A stretch of DNA of 64,000 nucleotides from the NCBI RefSeq assembly GCF_000214665.1, contig NC_015572.1:4960001-5024000 (forward strand), in the 5' to 3' direction. Positions 9,428 through 18,260 of the stretch are shown here, in pieces. The notes beneath the pieces are model-generated. The model did not search any database. It had not been told where the DNA came from and saw only the letters and a list, made by a program, of their open reading frames with translations. Position 1 is the stretch's first letter; the number at the start of each line of letters is the position of its first letter. The translations under genes were made by a program, and so were the position numbers. This DNA comes from Methylomonas methanica MC09 (GTDB taxonomy: Bacteria; Pseudomonadota; Gammaproteobacteria; Methylococcales; Methylomonadaceae).

Positions 9428-11335
9428 ATGTATCACCTATTCGCATCCAAAATTAACAGCCTTTTCCCACAACAAGCACCCGCTACTGGCATCGGCCTCT
9501 TCAGGCTACTGTTCGGCCTGATTACCTTACAGGAAATTCTTTTCCTGATTTATTTCAATCACCTGATTTTCGACCCCATTCCCTACATGGACGTCGAGTT
9601 TCCGATGATTACTTTCTTTCTATGGCTTTGGGCCGCCGTTGCCTTTTGCCTGATGATTGGATACCGCTGCCAGACCAGCAGCATTGCCAATTACGTGTTT
9701 TGGCTGGTTTTCGTCAATTTCACGCCCATGCAACGCGATTTTGACGGCGGATTTGATTTATTCATGATCGGCGCCAATTTTTTCCTGATCTTCATGCCCA
9801 TCGATAAAGCGTTTGCCATCGACGGACTCAGAAAAAAACTGGCCACACCTTTTGTGCATTACTCCCAATACCCCGCCGCGCAAGTATCCAGATTAGCCTA
9901 CTACCTGCCCGTGATCGTCTGCCTGGGCTTTTTATATTTCGACTCAGCCATCCACAAAATGTTTGCCGAACACTGGCGGAATGGTCTTGGCGCATGGCTG
10001 CCATCCTCCATGCCCTATTATATTTCCGCACTGGATATGTCATGGCTGTTGAATATCGAGCCTCTACAGAAGCTCATTGGCTACATCATCATCGTATTCC
10101 AATTCAGCTTTTTACCTTTGTTTCATGTCAGACTATTACGGCCGCTGTATTTTTTGATCGGCGTGGGCTTGCATCTGGGTATAACGCTGTCTTTCAACAT
10201 CTATCCTTTCGGCATGGGTATGCTGATTTTCTATACGCTGATGATGCCTTTTTCCTGGTATAAGCGACTAGGTGACTGGCTCAGAAAGCCGCAGCCCGTC
10301 CTGACGGTATTTTTCGACCAACAGTGCCCGCTATGTAATCGCACCGTACTTATACTGAATCATTTCGATATTCTGCACGCCATAGACTTTAAACCGGCCC
10401 AGGGCCATGCCCGCCATTATTCGGCTTTCGATAAACTGGACGACCGCGCCTTATTAACCGATTTATATGCACTCGACCGCGAAGACCGGCTTTATGCGGG
10501 CATCGACACCTATGCGCAAATCTTTATTGCCATGGGCTATACGGCGGTGATTGGCTGGATTATCAAATTACCTTTAATCCATTCTCTGGCCGGCGCCGGT
10601 TACCGGCGCATTGCCGATAATCGCGCTCGCCTGAACTGCGACGTCAGCTGCATAAAAGAGCCTCAGCTTGTTTTCCAACCCACGCTCTACGAACGGATTT
10701 TTGAAACCGGCACGGAGAAACAGCAAAAACGTAACGCTTATAAGATCGGCAAAGTATTATTGATTTTCATTTTGCTGCAGTTGAATTGCAGCTTGCATTA
10801 CGGATTACTGTACCGACTAAAAGTGGACACTCGCCAATCGCCTATCGCCAGTATTCTGGCCGATATGAGCAATGCGGTACTGATGTTCTCACACACCTTC
10901 CTGGGCATTACCCCGCACGCCTTGTATCTGCATGATCATTTTGAAGGCTACAACCATTTGCTGGCGATTACCTATCTGGACGCCAACGGTGTCGAACACT
11001 GGCTACCCTTTGTCAACGAACAAGGCAGGCTGCTGGCCCCCAACTGGGGCAGAGTTCATTCGATGTGGGCTAACATAGCCGTTACTCCCAATATCGACGA
11101 ATTGCGCTTAAAAAAATTCATCATGAAGCTAACCGCATTTTGGGGCAAAAAACTTGATCTTGATTTTGAAAACACCCGCTTTATCATCAAAATGAAAAAA
11201 ACCGAGGCTCCGTTTACCTGGGAGCGGGATCTGAGAAACAAAAATCTATCCGGCGATTGGCAGGCGATAGGCTCTGCTCAATGGCAAGGCAAAGAGTTCA
11301 AAATCAATTTACCCAAGGATATCGACATACTTTGA
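9428..11335 (+). CDS. HTTM membrane protein fused to a DCC thiol-oxidoreductase domain
   Basis: 635 residues. Residues ~1-285 carry many membrane segments of the HTTM type, related to the vitamin-K-dependent gamma-carboxylase membrane domain (GIGLFRLLFGLITLQEILFL; FYTLMMPFSWYKRL). Residues ~295-420 form a DCC/DUF393 domain with FFDQQCPLCNRTV, whose CPLC pair is the putative redox site. Another membrane segment follows (IGKVLLIFILLQL), then a ~200-residue tail of unknown fold. HTTM and DCC are often neighbours or fused. It may modify or fold an exported partner. The three tiny lipoprotein genes lie directly downstream. Confidence 0.82.
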   Translation: MYHLFASKINSLFPQQAPATGIGLFRLLFGLITLQEILFLIYFNHLIFDPIPYMDVEFPMITFFLWLWAAVAFCLMIGYRCQTSSIANYVFWLVFVNFTPMQRDFDGGFDLFMIGANFFLIFMPIDKAFAIDGLRKKLATPFVHYSQYPAAQVSRLAYYLPVIVCLGFLYFDSAIHKMFAEHWRNGLGAWLPSSMPYYISALDMSWLLNIEPLQKLIGYIIIVFQFSFLPLFHVRLLRPLYFLIGVGLHLGITLSFNIYPFGMGMLIFYTLMMPFSWYKRLGDWLRKPQPVLTVFFDQQCPLCNRTVLILNHFDILHAIDFKPAQGHARHYSAFDKLDDRALLTDLYALDREDRLYAGIDTYAQIFIAMGYTAVIGWIIKLPLIHSLAGAGYRRIADNRARLNCDVSCIKEPQLVFQPTLYERIFETGTEKQQKRNAYKIGKVLLIFILLQLNCSLHYGLLYRLKVDTRQSPIASILADMSNAVLMFSHTFLGITPHALYLHDHFEGYNHLLAITYLDANGVEHWLPFVNEQGRLLAPNWGRVHSMWANIAVTPNIDELRLKKFIMKLTAFWGKKLDLDFENTRFIIKMKKTEAPFTWERDLRNKNLSGDWQAIGSAQWQGKEFKINLPKDIDIL

Positions 11336-11446
11336 AAATCACATTTAAATTGGGTCTTGCATGCGGCTTTTTGTCATGCTATAAATTTTATGTGCTTAAC
11401 TTAAGTGCACAAAATTATAAAAACCTTATTTTACTCGGAGGATGTT

Positions 11447-11584
11447 ATGAAAAAAGTATTTTCTGTCTTAGCTATGGCGCTTATGATTGTCAGCTTGAGC
11501 GGTTGCATGGACGACCCTGATCAAGGCAATCCAAAACCAAAAAACTACGGCACACCTAACCAAGTAGGCTCTGGAGTCAACTAA
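11447..11584 (+). CDS. Tiny lipoprotein, copy 1 of 3
   Basis: 45 residues. A lipoprotein signal MKKVFSVLAMALMIVSLSGC has its lipobox LSGC at residues 17-20. The mature part is only 26 residues, starting CMDDPDQGNPKPKNYG. A CGGAGG ribosome site lies 7 bases upstream and a perfect terminator (11622-11643) follows. The mature sequence is identical to copy 2. Asp at +3 rather than +2 after the Cys does not signal inner-membrane retention in the E. coli rule, so outer-membrane sorting is possible. Function unknown. Confidence 0.75.
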   Translation: MKKVFSVLAMALMIVSLSGCMDDPDQGNPKPKNYGTPNQVGSGVN

Positions 11585-11621
11585 GCAATAGCGTTGACAG
11601 GATTTCTCTTAAATCCTTTGT

Positions 11622-11643
11622 AAGGCCCACATCCGTGGGCCTT
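11622..11643 (+). terminator. Terminator of lipoprotein copy 1
   Basis: AAGGCCCAC / GTGGGCCTT with the 4-base loop ATCC, 38 bases after the stop. A second small hairpin (AGGATTT/AAATCCT) lies just before it. Confidence 0.8.
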
Positions 11644-11770
11644 ATGCTTTCTACCCCACCCTCCAAGCCTATATTTATTTTGCAGCAGGGGCTTTCCGTG
11701 TTATAAGCCTTACCGTGCTTAATATATCTAGTACAAACAAAACTATAAAAATACCTATTTGGAGGATGTT

Positions 11771-11908
11771 ATGAAAAAAATATTATCTCTTTTAGCGATG
11801 AGCCTGATGATTGTTAGTTTGAGCGGCTGCATGGACGACCCTGATCAAGGCAATCCAAAACCAAAAAACTACGGCACGCCTAACCAAGTAGGCTCTGGAG
11901 TCAACTAA
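11771..11908 (+). CDS. Tiny lipoprotein, copy 2 of 3
   Basis: 45 residues (MKKILSLLAMSLMIVSLSGC, then the same mature peptide as copy 1). TGGAGG lies 7 bases before the ATG. The signal peptide has drifted from copy 1 while the 26-residue mature part has not changed, which suggests selection on the mature peptide or recent gene conversion. Confidence 0.75.
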   Translation: MKKILSLLAMSLMIVSLSGCMDDPDQGNPKPKNYGTPNQVGSGVN

Positions 11909-11947
11909 GTAATAGCGTGTTGACAGGATTTAGCTTGAATCCTTTGT

Positions 11948-11969
11948 AAGGCCCACATCTGTGGGCCTT
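11948..11969 (+). terminator. Terminator of lipoprotein copy 2
   Basis: AAGGCCCAC / GTGGGCCTT with loop ATCT: the copy 1 hairpin with one loop change. Confidence 0.8.
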
Positions 11970-12095
11970 ATGCGTTTAGGGCCTTTACCTTCAAAATTGC
12001 TTTTTTTAGTACGCGAGCGGTATTCCGTGTTATAAATAACTGTGCTTAATATATTTAGTACAATCAAAAATAAAAACTTAATTTTGGAGGATGTT

Positions 12096-12215
12096 ATGAA
12101 AAAAGTATTATCTCTTTTAGCGATGACCCTGATGATTGTTGGCTTGAGCGGTTGCATGGACGATCCTGATGCGTCAAAACAAAAAGTTTCCAGCTCTACT
12201 TCAGTACAGCTGTAA
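12096..12215 (+). CDS. Tiny lipoprotein, copy 3 of 3 (divergent)
   Basis: 39 residues: signal MKKVLSLLAMTLMIVGLSGC, lipobox LSGC, then MDDPDASKQKVSSSTSVQL. Only the MDDPD start of the mature part is shared with copies 1 and 2. Same TGGAGG ribosome site and spacing. Confidence 0.72.
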   Translation: MKKVLSLLAMTLMIVGLSGCMDDPDASKQKVSSSTSVQL

Positions 12216-12227
12216 TTTTTTGACGTG

Positions 12228-12253
12228 AGGCTCATGCTCACCTAGGTGGGCCT
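12228..12253 (+). terminator. Degenerate terminator of lipoprotein copy 3
   Basis: AGGCTCA pairs with TGGGCCT (one G-U pair) across a longer loop, followed by a T-rich tail. It is recognisably derived from the copy 1/2 hairpin. Confidence 0.6.
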
Positions 12254-12301
12254 TCTTATTTTTAATAACTCCCTTTCACTACATCCCCCCGCACGCCGAT
12301 A

Positions 12302-13063
12302 CTATTTACCGGACTCCGTTGAAATACGCCGCATAGCCTCGGAAATCCAAGCCTCCGCCTCCGCATTGATATCCTTGGTACTTTTATTTAGCGTTGAAAT
12401 CATAGGACCAATCTCGACCTTGATGACCCCCGGGTATTTCACAAAACTGTTCCGCGGCCAAAACTCACCGGCATTATGAGCTAAAGGAATTACCGGAAAA
12501 CCCGATTTATTGGCCAACATGGCACCACCGGCATTAAACTTTTTATACGCGCCCGGCGCTACCCGCGTACCTTCGGGGAAAATCAGTACAAACAACCCTT
12601 CCTGCAAACGTTCAACGCCTTGATCCAGCAACATTTTCAAAGCCTCTTTCTGATTGCTGCGATCAATAGCTATGGGCTTCAAGGTTGCCAATGCCCAGCC
12701 GCCGAAAGGAATTTGTAATAACGATTTTTTAAGGACCGCTGTTTGCGGCGAAATAATTTGCCGCAAGGCAATCGTCTCCCAAGCCGACTGATGCTTGCTT
12801 AGAATGACGGCTGCCTGATTTTTCGGGACATTTTCCAGCCCTTCGACTTGGTAACTTAAGCCGCAACATAATTTCAGCATGTACAACAGACAATCGATCC
12901 AGATGTCCGCAAATTTATATCTCACCGTAAAAGGCAGGAAAAAACCGCCCAAGATCGCCACACCTACGATCGGCGTGGAAAATAAGACGTAAATAAAAAA
13001 TAGAGTCGAGCCAAAATAGACTTTGAAATCAGCTTTTGGCGACGATGAAGTGTGCTGCGTCAT
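12302..13063 (-). CDS. plsC: 1-acyl-sn-glycerol-3-phosphate acyltransferase
   Basis: 253 residues from the ATG at 13063; the longer frame starts with TTG. It acylates lysophosphatidate to phosphatidate in phospholipid synthesis at the inner membrane. An N-terminal membrane segment (FIYVLFSTPIVGVAILGGFF) is followed by the acyltransferase motif KHQSAWE near residue 90 (H-x4-D/E) and FPEGTRVAPG near 170. The start lies inside the 3' end of gmhB (35 bp overlap), indicating coupled expression at the end of the glyQ-glyS-gmhB run. Confidence 0.92.
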   Translation of the reverse strand: MTQHTSSSPKADFKVYFGSTLFFIYVLFSTPIVGVAILGGFFLPFTVRYKFADIWIDCLLYMLKLCCGLSYQVEGLENVPKNQAAVILSKHQSAWETIALRQIISPQTAVLKKSLLQIPFGGWALATLKPIAIDRSNQKEALKMLLDQGVERLQEGLFVLIFPEGTRVAPGAYKKFNAGGAMLANKSGFPVIPLAHNAGEFWPRNSFVKYPGVIKVEIGPMISTLNKSTKDINAEAEAWISEAMRRISTESGK

Positions 13064-13571
13064 AAAGGTTGTCAAATATGGGTAAATTGAGCTGAGGATG
13101 GTTCTGCAGGGTTTTGAGTCCTTTGCCGGTCTTGACCAGCAAAGGACAAGCGCCCGCGGCCTGAGCGGCCTCTATATCACGATACGAGTCGCCCACAGCG
13201 TAAACCGTCTGTAAATCAACCTGCTTGTCTCGGGCAAAAGCCTTAAACAGTCCGGCCTTGGGTTTTCGGCAAGCGCATTGATCTTTCGGTCCGTGGGGGC
13301 AAAAATAAATGGCTTCAATTCGTCCGCCCAGCTCCGCCGCCATACGCTGCATTTTATCGTGCATTGCCGACAACTCAGCCAAATCGAACAAACCTCTCGC
13401 CACCCCGGATTGGTTGGTGATGACAACCACTTTGAAGCCATGTTGATTGAGCTCCGCTATCGCTTCCAGGCTGCCGGGTAACGGCAGCCATTCTTCGGGC
13501 GATTTAACAAACTCATCGGAATCGACATTGATCGTGCCGTCCCGGTCCAGTATGACCCAACGCTCCGTCAC
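13029..13571 (-). CDS. gmhB: D-glycero-beta-D-manno-heptose 1,7-bisphosphate 7-phosphatase
   Basis: 180 residues, HAD superfamily. It removes the 7-phosphate in ADP-heptose synthesis for the LPS inner core. ILDRDGTINVD (nucleophile Asp), VVITNQSGVARG and GDSYRDIEAA are the HAD motifs. The zinc loop CPHGPKDQCACRKP is diagnostic of GmhB. It starts with GTG, whose bases overlap the glyS stop (GTGA). A DiaA/GmhA-type isomerase is encoded separately at 32467. Confidence 0.93.
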   Translation of the reverse strand: MTERWVILDRDGTINVDSDEFVKSPEEWLPLPGSLEAIAELNQHGFKVVVITNQSGVARGLFDLAELSAMHDKMQRMAAELGGRIEAIYFCPHGPKDQCACRKPKAGLFKAFARDKQVDLQTVYAVGDSYRDIEAAQAAGACPLLVKTGKGLKTLQNHPQLNLPIFDNLYDAAHFIVAKS

Positions 13572-15628
13572 GATTGCAGTTTGGAAATATCGGCAATTTG
13601 TAAAAATTGATTGGACAACATTGCCAACAGGGCCAACCGGCTGTTACGTAGCGCCACGTCATCGGTATTCACCATCACGTGGTCGAAAAACGCATCTACG
13701 CTATCGCGTAGTTGCGCCAAGCGATTCAACGCCAACTGATAATTTTGCTCGGCCAATAACGGCTGAATATCCGCCGCCGATGATTCGGCTTCTATCAACA
13801 GGTTTTTCTCTTCAGCTTCGACCAATGCGCCGACCGAGCCGGAAACCGTCTGTTCCGACTTTTTCAGAATATTGATGATGCGCTTGTTAGCGGCCGCCAG
13901 GCTTTCCGCTTCCGGCAACTGTCTAAATGCCTGCACCGCGCGAATTCTCTGCCAAAAATCGAACGGCTGAGTGGGATTCGCGGCCAATACGGCTTCGAAC
14001 TCGTCGTTGCTGTAACCGTGATCCAGGCAATACCCCTTCAAACGATCGAAGATAAAACCGATCACCTTTTGCCGCGTTTCGGCCTTGTTGAAACTGTGGC
14101 TGAATTGCTCAAACGCCACGTCCAACAATTCAACCACATCCAACCGCAAACCGTTTTCAATGATGATCCGCAAAATACCCAAGGTAGCGCGGCGCAGGGC
14201 GTAAGGATCCTTGTCGCCGGTCGGGATCAATCCGGCACTGAATATACCGGCCAAGGTATCGATTTTCTCCGCCAACGCCAGCACCATGCTAATTTGAGCC
14301 TGGGGAACCGCGCCGCCGGATTGCTTGGGAAAGTACTGCTCTTCCAGCGCCCGCGCTACCGCCATGTCCTCGCCATCCGCTTTAGCATAATAGAAGCCCA
14401 TGGTACCTTGCAGATTGGCAAATTCGCCGACCATATTGGTCATCAGATCGGTCTTGGCCAGCAGCGCCGCGCGTTTGGCCGACGCAACATCGGCGTCCAG
14501 TTTTTCGGCTATCAATGCCGCCAGACCGGCCACCCGTTCGGTCTTATCGAACAAAGTACCCAGATCTTTCTGGAACACAATGGTTTTTAAACTGTCGACG
14601 CGATCAGCCAATGTCTGCTTTCTATCCTGTTTCCAGAAAAACTCCGCATCCGATAAACGCGGCAACACCACCCGCTCGTTACCTTGCTGAATCGAAACCG
14701 GATTAGAACTTTCGATATTGGCGAAGGTAATGAAATGCGGTAACAAGCCGCCCTCGGCGTTTTTGACCGGAAAATACTTTTGGTTGGATTGCATAGTGGT
14801 AATCAACACTTCCTTCGGTAAATCCAGGAAGCGGGCATCGAAGTTACCGACCACCGGTACCGGCCATTCGTTTAACGCCGCAATCTCTTCCAGTAAGTCC
14901 GCTTCGATATGCGCTTCGCCGCCTACCTCGGCCGCCGCGCGATTCGCTGCCGACTCGATGATATGCATCCGTTCCGCAAAATCGGCAATGACTTTACCCT
15001 GCTGCAAGATGTCCAGATAGTCATGCGAACCGGCGATGGGCAAATCGTGCGGCGCGTGAAAACGGTGGCCACGACTGGTTCGGCCGGTTTTGACTCCGAG
15101 CATTTCGGTCTCGATCACCGTATCACCGAACAGCAAAACAGCCCAATGCACCGGTCTGGCAAACTCGGCATCGAAATTACCCCAGCGCATACGCTTGGCG
15201 ATCGGCAGATTGCTCAGGCTTTTACGAATAATATCCGGCACCAAGTCTGCCGTAAGCTGGCCTTTTACTGCCTGCCTGAACACCAGCCATTCGCCCTTAT
15301 CGGTTTCCACGCGCTCCAATTGATCAACCGTGGTACCGCAACTGGAGGCAAAACCCTGTGCCGCTTTGCTGGGAGAACCATCCGGGCCAAACGCCGCCAT
15401 GACTGCCGGGCCGCGTTTCTCCAAGGTTTTATCGGCCTGAAAAGCAGCTAAATCGTCAATGAGAACAGCCAGACGACGTGGCGTGGCATAGGCGCGGCCC
15501 TGGTTGAAACTTAAATCGGCCTCCTGCAGCCCGGCCAAAATATTATCCAATAGAGCCTGGCTAAGCTTTTTCAGTGATTTCGGCGGTAATTCTTCGCAGC
15601 CCAGTTCAAACAGTAAGTGTTGTGTCAT
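13568..15628 (-). CDS. glyS: Glycyl-tRNA synthetase beta subunit
   Basis: 686 residues from the ATG at 15628 (MTQHLLFELGCEELPPKSL), close to E. coli GlyS (689). It forms the alpha2-beta2 enzyme with GlyQ. Landmarks: GRAYATPRRLAVLI, RGPAVMAAFGPDG, RMRWG, and the C-terminal anticodon-binding helical part. glyQ normally lies directly upstream, but here two unrelated genes (15658-17224) sit between them. The ribosome site is weak. The stop overlaps the gmhB GTG start. Confidence 0.96.
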   Translation of the reverse strand: MTQHLLFELGCEELPPKSLKKLSQALLDNILAGLQEADLSFNQGRAYATPRRLAVLIDDLAAFQADKTLEKRGPAVMAAFGPDGSPSKAAQGFASSCGTTVDQLERVETDKGEWLVFRQAVKGQLTADLVPDIIRKSLSNLPIAKRMRWGNFDAEFARPVHWAVLLFGDTVIETEMLGVKTGRTSRGHRFHAPHDLPIAGSHDYLDILQQGKVIADFAERMHIIESAANRAAAEVGGEAHIEADLLEEIAALNEWPVPVVGNFDARFLDLPKEVLITTMQSNQKYFPVKNAEGGLLPHFITFANIESSNPVSIQQGNERVVLPRLSDAEFFWKQDRKQTLADRVDSLKTIVFQKDLGTLFDKTERVAGLAALIAEKLDADVASAKRAALLAKTDLMTNMVGEFANLQGTMGFYYAKADGEDMAVARALEEQYFPKQSGGAVPQAQISMVLALAEKIDTLAGIFSAGLIPTGDKDPYALRRATLGILRIIIENGLRLDVVELLDVAFEQFSHSFNKAETRQKVIGFIFDRLKGYCLDHGYSNDEFEAVLAANPTQPFDFWQRIRAVQAFRQLPEAESLAAANKRIINILKKSEQTVSGSVGALVEAEEKNLLIEAESSAADIQPLLAEQNYQLALNRLAQLRDSVDAFFDHVMVNTDDVALRNSRLALLAMLSNQFLQIADISKLQS

Positions 15629-15657
15629 AGTCACAGCGTCTGCCCATATTGCAAGGT

Positions 15658-16176
15658 TTATAAATGTTGTAAATGTTCGATACAGGCATCGTAAGGATGC
15701 CGTTTTAAATAACTTAGCCAATTCGATAAACGATTAAAGTTATCGCCGGCTTTTAAATCACGAAATAATTTTTTAAAGCGTGGATCGTGTTTGCTGGTAG
15801 CTGTTTTGGTTTGTTTTTGTAATGCGCTACGCTCGACGGGTAATTGGTAGTTACTCAAGTCGATATTGGCCGCATTCGCTTCATCCAATAGCCATTGCTC
15901 AATCGGCGGATGCAGAATCAGATAATGGTGTTTATCCGGATGTTTGTATAGTTTCAAACCCGACTTTTCTGAAATTAAATTCAATTCGTTTAAATAAGGC
16001 GTTTGTTTCTTATCATCATCTAACACGCCTACCGCAAAGCTGTCGGCAAAGCGTTCGCGCATGACTTTGGTTACCGTGCTGCAACCGGATTGATGATTGG
16101 ATTTTTTAATGTCGTGCACTAATGCCTCGGTCAACATAGTGTCGATAAAACACTCCGGCAAAATATGATTATCCAT
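15658..16176 (-). CDS. TOPRIM-like partner of an AAA ATPase (putative defence nuclease)
   Basis: 172 residues from the ATG at 16176 (MDNHILPECFIDTMLTEAL), overlapping the stop of the upstream ATPase by 8 bp. The spacing of an early Glu (LPECFID), then FAVGVLDDDKK near residue 55-62, then HPPIEQWLLDE resembles TOPRIM-like proteins of the DUF4276/DUF3226/RloB kind, which pair with ATPases in OLD- or PARIS-like anti-phage modules. The C-terminal third is basic. The DNA is more AT-rich than the flanking glyS and glyQ. The TOPRIM call is from motif reading and is tentative. Confidence 0.6.
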   Translation of the reverse strand: MDNHILPECFIDTMLTEALVHDIKKSNHQSGCSTVTKVMRERFADSFAVGVLDDDKKQTPYLNELNLISEKSGLKLYKHPDKHHYLILHPPIEQWLLDEANAANIDLSNYQLPVERSALQKQTKTATSKHDPRFKKLFRDLKAGDNFNRLSNWLSYLKRHPYDACIEHLQHL

Positions 16177-17224
16177 GTTGCGTGAATCGCTCGTAGTTAA
16201 AAAATACGTCAATACCGTAATCGTAGACTTCGTTTAATTCGGCATCGGTTAAACGGTTTATAATGGTCTGGCCATCACGATAATCGACAATAAATATGGC
16301 TAATTCCTCGCGGCTTTGCTCCAAAAACGCATTCAGCACATAAGGGCTATGGGTGGCGATAAAAAATTGATTGGTATTAGCCGCAATCACCTCCTGGGTA
16401 ATGTGAGCGATATACGGCGGAAAACAATGCGCTTCGGGCTCTTCGAACAGCAGGATCGAATCGATATTCGATGCGATTGCGGCTTTGAAAAACACGATGC
16501 GCTGCAGAGTGTCGGCCATTGAATTGAATGGCAGCGACACAAGGGAGTTATCGTCTAGCTCTTTAACAATTCGCAGTGTGTAGTTGGTTTTGTCGAATAG
16601 CAGTTTTAGACGATAATCTTGAAATAATTTAGATAGCTCTTGTTTTAATGGCGCTTTTTGCGCCACTTGAAACAAATTATTTCCGCTTGGAGGTGTTAAC
16701 TCTGACAATGAGTTTTTGTCAAAATAAAAAACCTCAGGGAATTTGTAATATCTAAACTTGGACTTGCCATTTGGTGCTTTTGGGTACAGCAAGCTTAAAT
16801 CATTGCTTACTATTATTTCCTGTGTGGTATTGTGCGGTATGTCTGGATAAAAATCTTCAGACTCTAATGGTATATAGCTTTGATCAATTTCTATTATTTT
16901 TATGTTGATTTGCTCTTTTTGGCCTTTGTCATTAAAATTGATCGATATAGAATCATTGCTATCGGTACTGATATCAATAGTATTTTCAGTATTGCCATCA
17001 AAAAACATTTCCATTAGGCTTTCCAGTTTTACAAACTGCGTAACTTTATCGCTTTGACTATATCGTATATAAGGCAACGAAAATAACCCAATCGCCTCCA
17101 ATATATTCGATTTACCGACATTGGGTTTTCCAATCAGCACATTAATTCGCTTACAATTCGGCAATGTCACGTCTTTCAGCGACTTGAAATTACGAATCCG
17201 TACTGAGTTGAAAAACACGCTCAC
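16169..17224 (-). CDS. AAA family (SMC/OLD-like) ATPase
   Basis: 351 residues. The N-terminus VFFNSVRIRNFKSLKDVTL and Walker A GKPNVGKSN (~residue 33) are followed by a long variable middle. Later come an ABC-signature-like FNSMADTLQRI, Walker B ILLFEEPEAHCFPPYI (~260) and the H-loop FIATHSPYVLNAF. This is the AAA_15/AAA_21 class seen in RloA, AriA, PtuA and OLD-type proteins. It lies 12 bp after glyQ and overlaps the TOPRIM-like gene, so it is probably transcribed with the synthetase genes. AT-rich codons suggest acquisition by transfer. Confidence 0.85.
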   Translation of the reverse strand: MSVFFNSVRIRNFKSLKDVTLPNCKRINVLIGKPNVGKSNILEAIGLFSLPYIRYSQSDKVTQFVKLESLMEMFFDGNTENTIDISTDSNDSISINFNDKGQKEQINIKIIEIDQSYIPLESEDFYPDIPHNTTQEIIVSNDLSLLYPKAPNGKSKFRYYKFPEVFYFDKNSLSELTPPSGNNLFQVAQKAPLKQELSKLFQDYRLKLLFDKTNYTLRIVKELDDNSLVSLPFNSMADTLQRIVFFKAAIASNIDSILLFEEPEAHCFPPYIAHITQEVIAANTNQFFIATHSPYVLNAFLEQSREELAIFIVDYRDGQTIINRLTDAELNEVYDYGIDVFFNYERFTQHG

Positions 17225-17236
17225 GCTAAGTTCCGC

Positions 17237-18142
17237 TTAATTGGCGCACATCGGAAAACCCAAGCTCTCCCGCCGAGCATAATAAGCCTCGGCTACCGAC
17301 TTGGCCATATTGCGCACTCTCAAAATGAAACGTTGGCGCTCGGTGACGGAAATCGCATGCCGCGCATCCAGCAAGTTAAACGAGTGCGAAGCTTTTAAGA
17401 CCATTTCATAAGCCGGCAACGGCAGGTTTTTGTCCAGCAACATCAGACACTCGCGTTCGTAGGTATCGAAACACTGAAACAGAAAATCCACATTCGCCAA
17501 GTCAAAGTTAAATTCGGACATTTCCACTTCGTTTTGGTGAAATACATCGCCGTAAGTCACCACACCTTGCGGACCGCGCGTCCAGACCAAGTCGAACACG
17601 GATTCCACGCCCTGCAGATACATGGCGATACGTTCCAGGCCGTAGGTAATCTCGCCGGTAACCGGCTTGCATTCCAAGCCGCCCACTTGTTGGAAGTAGG
17701 TAAACTGCGTCACTTCCATACCGTTCAGCCACACTTCCCAGCCCAAGCCCCAGGCGCCCAGTGTTGGCGATTCCCAGTTATCCTCGACGAAACGAATGTC
17801 GTGTTCCAACAAATCCAGGCCCAAATGCCGCAACGATCCCAGGTACAGCTCCTGAATATCTGCCGGCGACGGTTTCATCACCACCTGAAATTGATAGTAA
17901 TGCTGCAAGCGGTTGGGATTTTCGCCATAACGGCCGTCGGTAGGGCGACGCGAAGGTTGTACGTAAGCGGAATTCCAGGGTTCCGGGCCGATGGCGCGCA
18001 GAAAAGTGGCGGGGTGAAAGGTACCGGCACCCACTTCCTGATCCAAAGGTTGCAGCAACACACACCCCTGATTCGACCAGTATTCCTGCAAGGTCAAAAT
18101 CAGGCCCTGAAAAGTAGAGACATCGTTTTTGCTAGTCGACAC
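17237..18142 (-). CDS. glyQ: Glycyl-tRNA synthetase alpha subunit
   Basis: 301 residues from a GTG at 18142 ([15 protein letters not shown]), matching E. coli GlyQ (303). The open frame continues to 18403 but that extension has no family resemblance. It is the catalytic subunit of the heterotetramer. Landmarks: [63 protein letters not shown] start with no clear ribosome site is a weak point; another GTG lies four codons upstream. Confidence 0.95.
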   Translation of the reverse strand: MSTSKNDVSTFQGLILTLQEYWSNQGCVLLQPLDQEVGAGTFHPATFLRAIGPEPWNSAYVQPSRRPTDGRYGENPNRLQHYYQFQVVMKPSPADIQELYLGSLRHLGLDLLEHDIRFVEDNWESPTLGAWGLGWEVWLNGMEVTQFTYFQQVGGLECKPVTGEITYGLERIAMYLQGVESVFDLVWTRGPQGVVTYGDVFHQNEVEMSEFNFDLANVDFLFQCFDTYERECLMLLDKNLPLPAYEMVLKASHSFNLLDARHAISVTERQRFILRVRNMAKSVAEAYYARRESLGFPMCAN

Positions 18143-18260
18143 GCTGAGAGCCACTTGAATGATAAAAATGCTCGAATTATACCTGAAAAAGCGTGGCCAA
18201 GCAGGCCGTACAAGGTCTATGCCGGAGCGAATCGCCCAGCCTAACCCCTGCAAAAATCTC

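Larger units (their letters stand above)
11392..12253 (+). repeat. Three tandem copies of a promoter-lipoprotein-terminator unit
   Basis: Units repeat every 324-325 bp, taking the ATGs at 11447, 11771 and 12096. Each has GTGCTTAA 54-56 bases before the ATG (11392, 11715, 12042), a GGAGGATGTT ribosome site, a ~40-codon lipoprotein gene and a terminator hairpin. Copies 1 and 2 are nearly identical in DNA from the lipobox to the stop. Copy 3 diverges after MDDPD and its terminator has decayed. Confidence 0.85.
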
